Assembly: GCA_949317995.1 (NCBI GenBank)
Contig: OX439039.1
Span: 18,963,282 to 19,027,281 of the forward strand
DNA length: 64,000 bases
DNA from: Acholoe squamosa
Taxonomy: Eukaryota; Annelida; Polychaeta; Phyllodocida; Polynoidae
Reading direction: 5' to 3'
This document shows, piece after piece, positions 38,102 to 49,195 of the stretch (position 1 is its first letter; the number at the start of each line of letters is the position of its first letter). The translations under genes were made by a program, and so were the position numbers. The notes under the pieces were generated by a model, which was given only the letters and a program-made list of their open reading frames with translations, did no database searches and had not been told where the DNA came from.

Positions 38102-40552
38102 CGTGTCGGCATAATGAGAATCTTTTAGTTTTACATATTATTTAAAACTGTGGTTTGTCTCAAGAACATATCGGATGGGGTCTGCTCCATGCGTTATACT
38201 CTACTCTGATATTAAGGGGAAACACAATAATCAAAATCTGCAAAAAATGATTGTATTGTTAACAGTCAATGTTGGAACTCTTAGAGCATTCGACCATGCC
38301 ATTTCTCAAATCTTATGATAAGATCCATACATGACACTGTATACATAGAACTGTCTATCATTTCATGCAGGGACTCTAATTGAGCACCCCATCATGTACA
38401 ACGTACTTGTTCGGCGTCTTCTAGAGTGTCTGGCTTTTGTCATGCTTTTTTTATTTATCAATATCTTCCCAGATTTCTAACATTCTAACTGGATGACCTG
38501 GAAGGCAAATCATAAGTCAATAGATTATTAGGTACACATTTGCATTTAAACGATCAGGTGGATGCCAAAAACATAATGATCGTTTTTATGTGATTCACAA
38601 CATGCTATTTGGATTTCCATGGGAAATTATAAACGATTATCATGAAAGATATTCATTTCAATAGGAGTATTACATGGAGTCTGAAACTATCATGTCATCC
38701 TGGTCGTTTCAATGAAAGAAGATTTTTTAACTTATAATCTAACCCCCAGTGCCACTCCAAAATATAATGACACTTTGGCAGTATGAAGAGATAGGTAGAA
38801 CTACCTAATCCGTAGTTCCTCGGAGAAGGTAGGATAGTCATAGTCAGTCAGGACCGTCCCTGAACAGAAAGGGGTTTCACTTGAATGTAACCCAGCAATT
38901 TGGATAACGTTCTGCGTCTGAAAAATTCGGTTGAATGACAGGGAAAGTAAGGTCTAGCACAAAAGGGGAAAATTGAAGGTATCAGGTTCAGGCAGAATGA
39001 CAATGGAGGTGGCAGGAAAATCTGCCAACTTAACCCTTGAAGGAAATCAGAGAGACTGGTTATCAAAGGGGCCATTCTCTATTGTTGTTTCATTAACATT
39101 AATGCTGCCCCTGCGATGTAGGCCTACTAAATAACATATATGATACACCATTAACACTTGCAAAATCTTTATGGCGAACCGATGCAGCATTGGTTAGATA
39201 TTGCCCTGAGAGCATTTGTGACTCCAACAAAGAGACATAAAGTCTTTAATCACCATGTCCTCCATGTAGGGTTAATTCACCATGACTAAACGTCAAACCA
39301 GAGAACATCATGTGGGACGACAGGAAGATTGGGTGCAAACAGCATTCTCTGACACCACCTGACTCACAGCGGGAGAGATGGAGCCTAAAGACGTGAAAAT
39401 TGAATAAAATCACTTCAGACCGTGAACTTGAACTGCCTTTCAGCTTACAGAGCTGAACCATGAAATCATGGCTTAATTTAGACTGTATACGTTCTTGGAA
39501 TGGCCGATTTGAATCAATTATAGGCTAAGAAATTGGTAGGAGTCAAGGGAATCAATGTGCTGATTGAAGACTGAGGTGCAAAGATTTATATATACTCACG
39601 TCTTTGTAAATTTTCACCTGGGCACGTTCGATATTCTAGGGTCCTTTCTTCTCTCAGCAATCTGCATTCCACCACTATCATTCCATCTTTTATCTTTACA
39701 GCAATGTGCCCAAACAAAGTAGGCCTTGTTGATGAACTGAATGGACATGAAATAGGTCGAAAGCTGTAACTTCGGAGTAAGTAATTGACTGTAATGCTGG
39801 GATTTAGTAGTTAAGGCTTCATACCTTGACATAGATTATAGTTGAGGTGTATAATTGCGTATTGTTGCTGGTTTGGCAGCTGAACAGTGCATGTTGTGGG
39901 ATAAGATAGTGCGTATGATTGTTCCTAAAAGGTGATGAGACCGACATTAAACAAAAGTTTCCCTGACATAATCACGATACAATGTGGATAGTTCAACAAA
40001 GAAGACACCTGGAAGTCAGGGGCATGGGAAGCAGTTTCAGAGTGGGTGGGACCAGGGGGGTTTTCTGCAATTTTTGACCTCCCTTTGCTTGACCTTTTAG
40101 TTTTGACCTTTTGAGGTGTTGGCCAAAAGTGGGGGGGGGGGACATGTCCCCCGCCCCCCCCCGCTTTCCACGCCCATGACTGGAAGTTCAGTCACACATC
40201 ACTGTAAAAAATAGTGTTGAATCTATCTGGGATCCTCATAAAACGGAACAGTGTAGCACCATAATCATTTTGCAGTGAACCGATGTAGTTTTTACCAGAA
40301 GCCCCAGGTAGCAGTATGGGAGTACAAGGAATCTCTGTGGAAATAACAATGGACCTCTTTGGAAGGAGGATTCCGCTCTCTCTCCCCACCCCTCATAAGA
40401 CAGTTGGGAATATTGAGTTGGCTCTAAGATTTTGACCCCTCTATTTTTCATGATCTACATGCCTGTGGTGGAAGCTGTAAGAATAAATGACCCCTCATTG
40501 TCATCCAAGGACAAGGACAAACCCAGAACCTACCGGAAACAATTCCTACCCC

Positions 40553-40563
40553 GCGCATGCGCA
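40553..40563. promoter_or_regulatory. NRF1-type palindrome in a CpG-rich patch
   Basis: GCGCATGCGCA, the NRF1 core, is followed by a locally CpG-rich stretch (to about 40620) containing GTCGCCATTTG. It could mark a TATA-less promoter; no exon was identified downstream. Confidence 0.3.
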
Positions 40564-40692
40564 TTCCGCTGCACTCGTCTTGTCGCCATTTGTCGGCGTT
40601 AGGCGTGCTGAGCACGCAGACAAATGAGGAGCAGAGAATAGTTGGGGAGCCAGACGGCTCAAATGTTGATATTTACCTTTCTACTGGTGTGA

Positions 40693-40977
40693 AGAGCAGC
40701 ACAAGGTTTGGAGATTGTATCTAGGTAAATTGAGGGTGTTGATTCTGAATCGGAGGTGCATATCTCCATATCTAGGTCGGAACAAGGTCAAATCAAAGGA
40801 CCTCTAGTGTTGATGAACGGAACAAAGTTTTCTCACTGTTCTATATTAAAAACCAGATCGCGATCTTTGACCTTTAATTTGACCTTGTTCCGACCTAGAT
40901 AGGATGATACACACCTCAGATTCGTAATCAGCACCCTCAATTCACCCAGATTCAACTGTCGTATCTTGTGCTGCTCT
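40693..40977. mobile_element. Foldback element abutting a (TA)n tract
   Basis: AGAGCAGCACAAG at the left is inverted at the right end (CTTGTGCTGCTCT). The arms match over about 110 bp, including AATTGAGGGTG and ATCTAGGTCGGAACAAGGTC with its complement. The right end lies four bases from the (TA)n run. Non-coding. Confidence 0.75.
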
Positions 40978-40978
40978 A

Positions 40979-40981
<3 letters not shown>

Positions 40982-41032
<51 letters not shown>
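40982..41032. repeat. (TA)n microsatellite
   Basis: Uninterrupted run of about 25 TA units. Confidence 0.96.
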
Positions 41033-41035
<3 letters not shown>

Positions 41036-43079
41036 CTACATAATTATCAACAACAAAGTGAGTAAACCCTACGCCATGTGGGTCCAGATGTAGCACAGAA
41101 AATATCAAAATTTGTCAAACCTCAATGAACTGAGAGGGGGTTGAAGACCCGGGGTTGAAGAATATGTATGTGATGAGGCTTTACCATAACATGTAAAATA
41201 TTTGATACACATTGCATTCTAAATTCTGTTTGCATGTGCACAGAGTGAGGGTCACTTCAGGATCACCACCACCACCTCCACCCCCAATCGATCGCCCACC
41301 CCCCCTGAAACGGTCAGTATACAAGGACAGGTTTTCTCGCCTCTACTAAGTACTATTCCGTGAATATTTAGAGCTTAGCACATCTAGGCCTCTTGTAGAT
41401 CTATGTGCTGGGACATAGATCAATACCCATAACCATAAGCTGAAAAAAAATCCCTGTAACCCCCCTCCCCCCTCCCTCACACACAGAGCCACCCTGAGGG
41501 GCAGCAGGTATTATAACATTATGCTGGTGTAGCTAAATGGTGCGTGGTTGCATGGATCACGGATCAAGGTGTGACATGGATGCTGTAGTGTTAGCCAGGT
41601 CCGCCAGGGGGCACCACCCAAATAAGATATAAATTCATATGAGCAACACTTGAGTGCCCCCATAGCGCAGTTGTCACTAAAATAGTATATGCTACAAAAT
41701 TACCTATCAGTCACAGAGGTGTTTTCAACTAAATGCCCAAAAATAAGATATAATTATACAAGTTGATATAAGTAGCATATGCTTTGTGATAAAGGTCCAA
41801 CAAGTTAATTCCTCATTCTCTATGGGAATGATGAATTTGATTGATTTGTCGGGTAAATATCCTACAACCTACAACCATTAAGATGGGCTGTTATGTCCAT
41901 CTCAGCAGCCTCCATATTACGTGAGTGAAGACAAGTTAAATCATTATGTTTTTATTTCCATAGATGGAAAGACCTCGAAGTTATGAATCTATTTTTGTAT
42001 AGCAATGGTTGTACAAACTAGTGAGCACCAACTTATTGTCCCATATAATATACGCCAGTTCAATTAAAGGAGTTTGTTGTATTGGCAGCAGGCGGCATGG
42101 GAGGTAGACTATGTGGCAGGCATAATTACAAAAATTTTATTGCTGTCTAGAATAGAAATTGGTAATGAGTTAGATCAATGCATGTACTTTTCACTGACAA
42201 CCTCCAGCCACCCCATCAGTAGAACTATTTACAATCACCACTACACAGCAGGGTCACTGGAACAGAGCCAGTAGCGCTGCTTTCTCTCTACATCATAAGC
42301 GATTGACATCACAATACAGGACGGTTCATGGCTGAGCAGTTGTTATATTGTAACGGGTATGAGTTTTAGGCAGCTGCGCTACATTTCCTCCATCCAACTG
42401 GGCCATTGGAGGGTCGTATATATATACATCACCTCCCTGGATGAAGCCACCTTACTTCTTCGTCCCAATATTACACATGGATACATGTACAATCATAGAC
42501 TAGTAAGCATCTGTTTCATGCATACATGCGTCGTACTGACCACACAGGATAAATACAGCCACTCAGTAATAATGCATCGCTAATATCTAAATTGTGGCAT
42601 CATGATGAAAATAAGAACGAAAGTTAAGGCCCACAGGGACCAGAAGTAGCTAATACAGGGTGAGCATTAACAAACCATGGCGTGTTAGAGTGCAGGAAGT
42701 AGCACTGATCCTGCCACCTGGCGGCCACCCTGGAGGTGACTGATGACGTCATGGTCCAGTGGCGACACCTATGGGGGAGCGAAAGAGGCAGAGTGACGTG
42801 AATGCGAAAGGCTTGAGTAATGAGAAACGTAGGTTTGGGGTGCAGTATAGGGGCAGAGGTATGGACAAAGTACCTGTGGATTTTTGGGATGGTGACGGGG
42901 GTTATGGTGTCGGGAGCAGCTCAGGTGTGACGTGTAGAATTGAGAGCAGCTCATTCCCATGCACTCTCACAAGTCTCTATGCCTGTTGGTCCTCCTGGGA
43001 TAATGTGGTTGGGGGATTTGGGTGAGGGTGGCTGCAGAGGGGGCCGTATATGGAGTGCTATTGATCTGGTGTTAGCTAG
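41033..43079. other. Gene-free stretch
   Basis: No gene recognised. A CTCF-type motif (CCGCCAGGGGGCAC) lies at 41601-41614. Short open frames between 42759 and 43025 lack recognisable features. Confidence 0.45.
41601..41614 (+). promoter_or_regulatory. CTCF-type motif
   Basis: CCGCCAGGGGGCAC fits the CTCF core with R at the third position. Sequence match only. Confidence 0.35.
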
Positions 43080-43320
43080 TTCAGGAGGGTGTTGCTCCTA
43101 TTGTAAAAAGAGCTGTGAGTATTTGCCCTCTTTTCTAAACAAGTCATGCACTGCTTCACCAAAGTACTTGCACTCACCACATCAGTCTCAGAAATCACCT
43201 GCCTTGTTTAGAACAGAGAGAGCCGTACTATTAGGTACCTACTCATGTCACACACTCTATAGTATATTATACTGACTGACTTCTCCCAACTAGGTACCTA
43301 CTCAAATCCCCCTTTTTTAG
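43080..43320 (+). mobile_element. GTTGCTC-type MITE, copy d (right end missing)
   Basis: Begins CAGGAGGGTGTTGCTCCTATTGTAAAAAGAGCTG and follows the family through ACTGACTGACTTCTCCCAAC to CCTTTTTTAG, where similarity stops; the right third is absent. Confidence 0.7.
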
Positions 43321-44329
43321 AGAATGGGTTATCTTCTCATTCCTATCTAAAGCAAAGACATAAATCAATGAATCAAGCAGCAATGAACTAAATAAGGAGA
43401 TCGATTCACTCACAATTCCTCACTATCTAAATATAGGTTGGGCACCCCATGTTTGGACATATCTGAAATGGTGATTAAAGACAGCTAAGTTTGATATTCT
43501 ACATTCCTCAGCGAAAATGAAACCTCAATTTTCATATCCAATTAATGTCATAGTTGAAATGCCCATGCTGATTACGTAATTCAATCACATTTGTGTCCGT
43601 CTTTAGGTGCCTCTACCCTAGGTCATGAGCATACATGAATCTAATCGTCCTGAAATGTATTAAGAGCAGCTGGTCTTAGATCTCTCCGCAGTAATACCCA
43701 TTATTGAGATCCAAGAATCATGGCCCAATGTCGACCAAGAGAATATTCATTTTATTTCGGAACTAGTACCCTTGGGTCAAATACAGGCAGACAATTCTGT
43801 AAACTAGAATGAAACGGTGTAAGGATACAAAAGGGATGCCCTCTGATGTTTATTGAGTGCAACTGCACCATTTCCCTTTCACCTTCGAAAGGCATGCATG
43901 TAACGTAATTCGGGTGTTTCACCAGCTTCTACCAGGGATGTTGGCCTTAGTCTCGGTATCAATCACTACATCTACAAACGCATGTGTCATGATCAGTGGG
44001 AGCAGTTCATCAGTGAACAATCAGATAAATCCTACCTTTTTAAGTACATTAAGGCGGCATTAGGGTGCTGTAATTACAATGGAAAGCTTCAAAATGGCAT
44101 TTGTGAGAGGAGATAATGAAAATGTTGCTGCAAAATACCCCCATCATCCCTCAGAATTGTATCTGCCAGAAAATGCAGTTTGTTTGTGGTTTAGTTTCCT
44201 CCCAAATTAAGAAATATCATGTCATTCATCAATGCATCCTGGCCATTATAGAAACTCAACACTGGTTCTAATGGGGTGCAGCTCATGCCCGAAAGCTCAT
44301 GACTGCGAGCAACACCTAGTGGGAGCAAC
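43321..44329. other. Gene-free stretch
   Basis: Nothing recognised. Confidence 0.4.
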
Positions 44330-45250
44330 ACATAGAAGAAGCAGCTGATGGTGGGGTGTAGCTGAGGTTGGGGAGCAGATCATGGTGTGAAGCAGCTCAT
44401 GGTGGAGAGCAGCTCATGGTGGAAGCAGCTCATGATGGTGGGGAGCAGATCATGGTGTGAAGCAGCTCATGATGGTGAGCAGCTCATGATGTGAAACAGA
44501 TCATGGTGGGAGCATTTCATGGTGGGGAGCTGCTCTCTGTGGGAGCAGCTCATGGTGGGGAGCAGCTCATGGTGTGAGGCAGCTCATGGTGGAGGCGGCT
44601 TATGGTTGGGAGCTGCTCTCTGTGGTAGCAGCTCATGGTGGGGAGCAGCTCTCTGTAGGAGCAGCTTATGGTGGACGCAGCTCATGGTGGGAAGCAGCAC
44701 ATGGCGGGGAGCAGCTCATGCTCATGATGGCAGCCGATCATGGTGGCAGCAGCTCATGGTGGAAAGCAGCTCATGATGGCAGCAGATCATGGTGGCAGCA
44801 GCTCATGGTGGCAGCAGCTCATGATGGCAGCAGATCATGATGGGAAGCAGTTCATGGTGGCAGCAGCTCATGCGGAAAGCAGTTCATGATTGCAGCAGAT
44901 CATGGTGGCAGCAGCTCATGGTGGCAGCAGATCAGGATGGCAGCAGATCATGCTGGCAGCACCTCATGGTGGCAGCAGCTCATGATGGGAAGCAGATCAC
45001 ATAGTTTGAAGCAGCTCATGGTGACAGCAACTCATTGTGGGAAATGGATCATGGCGGCAGCAGCTCATGGTGGCAGCAGCTTATGGTGGGAAATGGATCA
45101 TGGTGGCAACAGCTCATGGTTGAAAGCATCTTGTGGTGAGAGCAGCTCATGGTGGGAATCAGATCACATAGTGGGAAGCAGCTTATGGTGGAGCAGCTCA
45201 TTGTGGGGAATGGCTTATGGTGGAATGCAGCAGTTAGTGATGGGGAGCTG
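44330..45250. repeat. GCAGCTCATGGTGG minisatellite, ~15-bp period
   Basis: Dozens of units such as AGCAGCTCATGGTGG, AGCAGATCATGGTGG and AGCAGCTCATGATGG. Because the dominant period is 15, all frames stay open for long distances and give Ser/Trp/His-rich translations; these are not supported as genes. Confidence 0.92.
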
Positions 45251-48200
45251 CCTCAGTTGGTAGTCAGTTGGGAGGAGTTGTTAGAAGATCGGAGATAGGA
45301 GATAAGATAAGGTTCCAATTGAGGCCTTCTACTACTGACCCCTGGTTTACAAATCTCTCTATTTTTCTTAAAGAGGTAATTTCTATTATGAAGTAGGCTG
45401 ATCTTTTTCTTCTACATTTCCTCAAGTTTAAATTCCTGATTTGTTTTAGATTTTTTTTGTAAATTTTTCTTCCAACTTATCAATGATTTTTTAACTTTGA
45501 GAAATTCCTCTGTCACTTTCTATTACCCAGAGGTTTAGACCCCTACTGCCTCTGTCCACATCACCCTCCCGCCAGGGGAGGTTTCAGAAGCGACTGACCT
45601 AGGCCTGTGCCTGGGAAATGGGGGCAACTCATAGTGGGAGAGTAGCTGTTGGAAGAGCAGCTATAATTATGTATGGTAGACAGCTCAGGTGGGATAGAAC
45701 ACAAGGGAGGGGAGCAGCCCAGGTCTGGCACGGGGTAGCTCAGGTGGGGAACAGTTCAAGGTAAGGGGCATCATAAGAGCGGGGAAAGCAACTGAAGTCA
45801 GGGACTTGTTCATGGTTAGTAGTGGGGAGTAGTCCATGGAGGGGGTACTCACAACGTATGCTTCAATGAACACCTTACTTTGTATTGGGAGATGGTTAAA
45901 CTAAGCATCTTGACAATAAGACTTGTAAGGTCCTGACATGATGAGAAATAGAAATCATCCATCAGGTGACCACCCTTGCATGACTTTGTGTGGGTGGGTG
46001 GGTGGGTGGGTGGGTGGGTTGGAAAGGTGGGGGTGCTATACCCTGTGTGCTATACATTGATCAATAATTATGAGCAGGCAAACAGAAGTGTTACCCCGTG
46101 GGTCTTGTCATTGGGTTTCCCTTCTGCTTGTGCCGCTTACATAGGTTAAGAACGTACTTGACTTTGTGGACTTGATAGGGAATATATCGCTCTATTTACT
46201 TACATAATCACATAATAACCGGATAAGACGCATTGGTTTCAATGTGATTTTTTTTTATGCTTAAATCTCTTTTTTTTTCAGCTTTCTCAATTTTTTTCGT
46301 AGTTTAACCATAAAATTCACGAATCTGGCATATCTACCCATACATTTCTATTCAAAATTTGAGAAAAAAAAATCCAACACGCACTTTTTGCATCTACAGT
46401 CACTTCACCATTCTGATTCCTTGGTTATATTTTGATAAAGGACTTTTGCGCATTGATAGTGAGGGACTATCTTTGTCTAAATAAAGTACCCACACGGTCA
46501 AAGCCATACCAACCACAGACCTACATGCTAAGGTGATAAGGAGAAAGAGAAGTGAGAGCCTAAACAGCCCTTTCATTATGGAACATGAGGGCTGGGAGCA
46601 TTAATCTTTAACCATCTACAATACGCTGTATAACAGGATGGCATGAACCCCCTGTGGCTTTAACGATGAAAGAGGGTTGCACCGGCGAGTTACTTATCAT
46701 TCATATTCATCTTTAGGGTAAATTCCAAAAGGAAAGCGTGGGTTCATGCCATGGAACTCTTACACCAAATGTATACATTCACATGCACATTTATTGGATG
46801 GCCTAACCGTGGAGCAGAGGTGCCCCCTGGTGTTCACCAGGTGCAACTAAACCCATCTTAGCATCTCAAGTCAGCAACCACAGGGGCGTAGGAGGCAAAG
46901 CTACACTTTAAGATAGGCTTATTATTATAGGGAACCTTCCCATTATCGGGGGGCAGCCCCCAATGCTCCCCCCACTTTCCTCAGCCCCCGGCGGTCTTAT
47001 CTATGCAACCTATGCATGTTAAGTCAAATGAGTAAACATGAAACTTAATAAATGTTTAGTTGCTTGCTTGATCAACAGCCTCATTTAAAATGAAAAGGGG
47101 CCAGGAGCTTAATTCAAAACATCCTGGGAATCAAACACCAGTGATCTTAGTGTAGGCACATATCATAAGACCTGACTGGTCTACCCTATGTAATACAGTG
47201 GTTGCAGGCCTGTCCAGAATAGCTAGTCCTGGGATCACTTCACTATTCCATTTCTACCACTAAGATCACTGTGATCTTAGTGAAAGAAATGCATAGTGGT
47301 TTCACCTGAGTACAAGAGAACTTACAGGAAACACTCCTGATCGAAAGAGTGAATAGCCTGCTGCATACATAAAGAGGGGAGGGAGGATGTTTGCTGAGTG
47401 TCCTTGAGGGCTCTTAGGGCTACTCATGCATTAAGTGCACCGTAAGGTAATTCTTCCCTTCTCTCTCCTTGTCCTCTGGGGGGGGGGCACAATGCTTCTA
47501 ATAGGCAAGCATAAATCATGCATTCATGGGAACAAATCTTGAATACTGTACGGGGGTCAACTCCCGGGGATTTTGGCTAAAAGTGACCCTTGAAGAGAGG
47601 GATTTTGACCAAAACTAGACCCTTGGTGAGAGGGATTTTGGCCAAAAAGTGGCCTTGCCAGCCGCACACCCCTGTCAGTGACATATAGTGAGTGCCCCCC
47701 CCCCCCGGGGTCAACTGCACCCTGTGCTCTTTTGTTAGCCCATATGGGGACGGGGAACGATGGTATAAACACTCTTGTGAAGAAGAGTGACTCCACAGCT
47801 ATTCCTTTATTTTGGGACTCTTACCCCTGTGCCTAGTCAGTTCTTCTTGGAATAGTGTAGGAGGGCTGAGACTAAGATCGATGCGATCTTAATGCTGGCT
47901 AGGATATGTGAACCCAGTCCACTTTTGATTCTCTTATTGTATTAATTGCGGCCAACCATTTCATCAATGACTGCAATATTTGATAATTCCAATAGCATGA
48001 CCATGTAATTGGATCATTGAAAGACGAAGAAAACATTTAGAGCAACGAAGGTCTAAAGGAATCACACTCTGGAGACAACGACTGAAAATAAACCACATTT
48101 CCATTTCTACCAGTAGCCATGTTGACACCAAGGGCTTCCCTTTTATGGTATTGAGTTAAGACGGCTAGGAAGACAGGACAAGAAAATAAAGCTTTATTCT

Positions 48201-48641
48201 AATTTTCTGTGCAGCAACCTTTCTTAAAATGGCCGCTTCATGACGGACGCCCCCGGCGGACGCCGCTGTCAGCTTGTCGTCAACGTCATCAGCAACAGGG
48301 CTTCCGCCACACCAAAAATGAACATCCCAGAAGGCACCGCGCGTCAGTGGCTTCCTGTCTCGAGATTGGTTTGAGGAAGCCGATGTCAGAAGAAGCAAAT
48401 TGACGGGAGATTGGGTAACTGGTGGCATGGAGGGAAGGAGAAAGGGGGATAAGTACGGGAACATATAAGGAGAGAAGGGAGAAAGAAGAAAACTAGGCCA
48501 GAAAGGGAGGAGTTCGGAAAATACAGGTATGCTCGCATTTGCCCATGATTTAGTAACGAATGGAGCACATAGACAGTCATTTTGATAGGTGCACCCCCAC
48601 CCCATAAAGTTTAAACGCTCTAGCATGGGCATGACTCCGGT

Positions 48642-48644
<3 letters not shown>
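45251..48644. other. Gene-free stretch left of the retroelement
   Basis: Contains a (TGGG)n run (45989-46019); an inverted ATCTTAGTG/CACTAAGAT pair near 47140-47282; three ~39-bp tandem units with GAGAGGGATTTTGGCCAAAA (47565-47650); a CTCF-like site (complement CACCAGGGGGCA, 46821-46833); and a CpG-rich patch at 48225-48370 with AAAATGGCCGC. No convincing gene. A 155-codon frame on the reverse strand at 48165-48632 has no recognisable feature. Confidence 0.45.
45989..46019. repeat. (TGGG)n microsatellite
   Basis: About seven GTGG units in tandem. On the G strand this could form a G-quadruplex. Confidence 0.93.

Positions 48645-48734
<90 letters not shown>
48645..48734. repeat. (TA)n microsatellite, retroelement target site
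   Basis: A TA run of about 90 bp with one TTTA interruption. The retroelement begins at its right edge, and TATATATATAT resumes at 62130-62140 after the 3' LTR, so the element landed inside a TA array. A 4-bp TATA (or another even-length) target duplication fits both borders. Confidence 0.93.
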
Positions 48735-48735
<1 letters not shown>

Positions 48736-48929
48736 GTAGGGGTATGGTATTTTACACTTTAACGTTCATGCACCCGTGAGACTCAGACCTAGGTCCTTCG
48801 GGTGTGGTGGGGGAATCCGGATGGCAGGTGGCAGCACCTGCCTCTGGGTTCGTATCCACTACACCAGGGGGCCTACCACTCGTCCGCCACACGTCACGTG
48901 GCCGGTCTGAGTTTCGCGGGCTTTTCCCC

Positions 48930-48966
48930 TATATAAGGCTGGTCCTAGCCCTAGGTTCCTCAGTAG
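48930..48966 (+). promoter_or_regulatory. LTR core promoter: TATA box and initiator
   Basis: CTATATAAGG at 48930-48939 is followed at about +30 by TCAGTAG (48960-48966), a good match to the TCAGT-type initiator. This predicts transcription starting near 48961, which defines the U3/R border. The same pair lies in the 3' LTR at +12977. Confidence 0.7.
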
Positions 48967-48992
48967 TGGTTTACCCACTGCTCAACCAGGTT

Positions 48993-49010
48993 GTTACCCG
49001 AAAGGGTAAC
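48993..49010 (+). promoter_or_regulatory. GAAA-capped hairpin in R
   Basis: GTTACCC-GAAA-GGGTAAC forms a perfect 7-bp stem closed by a GNRA tetraloop, at the start of the transcript and again in the 3' LTR (61970-61987). Such hairpins act in packaging, dimerisation or translation in retroviruses; the role here is inference. Confidence 0.55.
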
Positions 49011-49013
49011 CGA

Positions 49014-49125
49014 ATGCACTAGCAGCATGTAGTCCTCTGAGGCTGTGATCGTATGTAACGCAAGCTCTGAAATAAAAGCTCGGTTGCCTACCCGGAAACT
49101 TTTCTCTCTCTTCGTTATGATTTAA
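49014..49125 (+). promoter_or_regulatory. Leader with four minimal upstream ORFs
   Basis: Every ATG between the predicted start site and gag ends almost at once: ATG CAC TAG (49014), ATG TAG (49027), ATG TAA (49053) and ATG ATT TAA (49117). Two are pure start-stop pairs. This could reduce or regulate Gag translation through reinitiation. Confidence 0.5.
49071..49076 (+). terminator. Polyadenylation signal in the 5' LTR
   Basis: AATAAA, followed by a T-rich stretch (TTTTCTCTCTC). The functional copy for the genomic RNA is its twin in the 3' LTR at 62048-62053. Confidence 0.65.
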
Positions 49126-49153
49126 TCTAACTTAACGAGACGAACCACTACAC

Positions 49154-49168
49154 TGGTGCCGTGACCAG
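49154..49168 (+). other. Primer-binding site
   Basis: TGGTGCCGTGACCAG starts one base after the LTR. TGG pairs with a tRNA CCA tail, the standard start of minus-strand synthesis. I could not assign the tRNA species with confidence. Confidence 0.8.
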
Positions 49169-49176
49169 TTGGTCTT

Positions 49177-49185
49177 CGGGTAAGC
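49177..49185 (+). promoter_or_regulatory. Candidate splice donor before gag
   Basis: CGG|GTAAGC, a strong donor match, lies between the primer-binding site and the gag ATG (49196), where retroviruses place their major donor. It could produce a spliced ORF3 message using an acceptor near 56711. Confidence 0.4.
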
Positions 49186-49195
49186 GCAGTCAGAA

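Larger units (their letters stand above)
36329..40692. other. Gene-free stretch
   Basis: No protein gene or RNA recognised in about 4.3 kb. It includes the inverted copy of the short dispersed repeat (38049-38101), G/C homopolymer runs at about 40129-40162, and an NRF1-type palindrome at 40553-40563. Confidence 0.45.
48735..49152 (+). repeat. 5' LTR
   Basis: 418 bp, TG...CA bounded. U3 holds a CACGTG E-box (48895-48900), a CACCAGGGGGC CTCF-like core (48862-48872) and a TATA box. R probably starts at about 48961; AATAAA at 49071 sets the R/U5 end soon after. Identical by eye to 61712-62129. The 72-codon frame within it appears in both LTRs and has no coding character. Confidence 0.96.

Noticed and set aside
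44519..45263. Trp/Ser/His-rich frames of 85-125 codons
   Set aside because: A 15-bp tandem repeat keeps all frames open; no start context or conservation argument.
48165..48632. 155-codon reverse-strand frame
   Set aside because: No recognisable domain; overlaps a CpG-rich patch and a purine-rich tract that explain its openness.
48804..49022. 72-codon frame in each LTR (also 61781-61999)
   Set aside because: It spans U3/R control elements and is duplicated only because the LTRs are identical; no protein-like composition.
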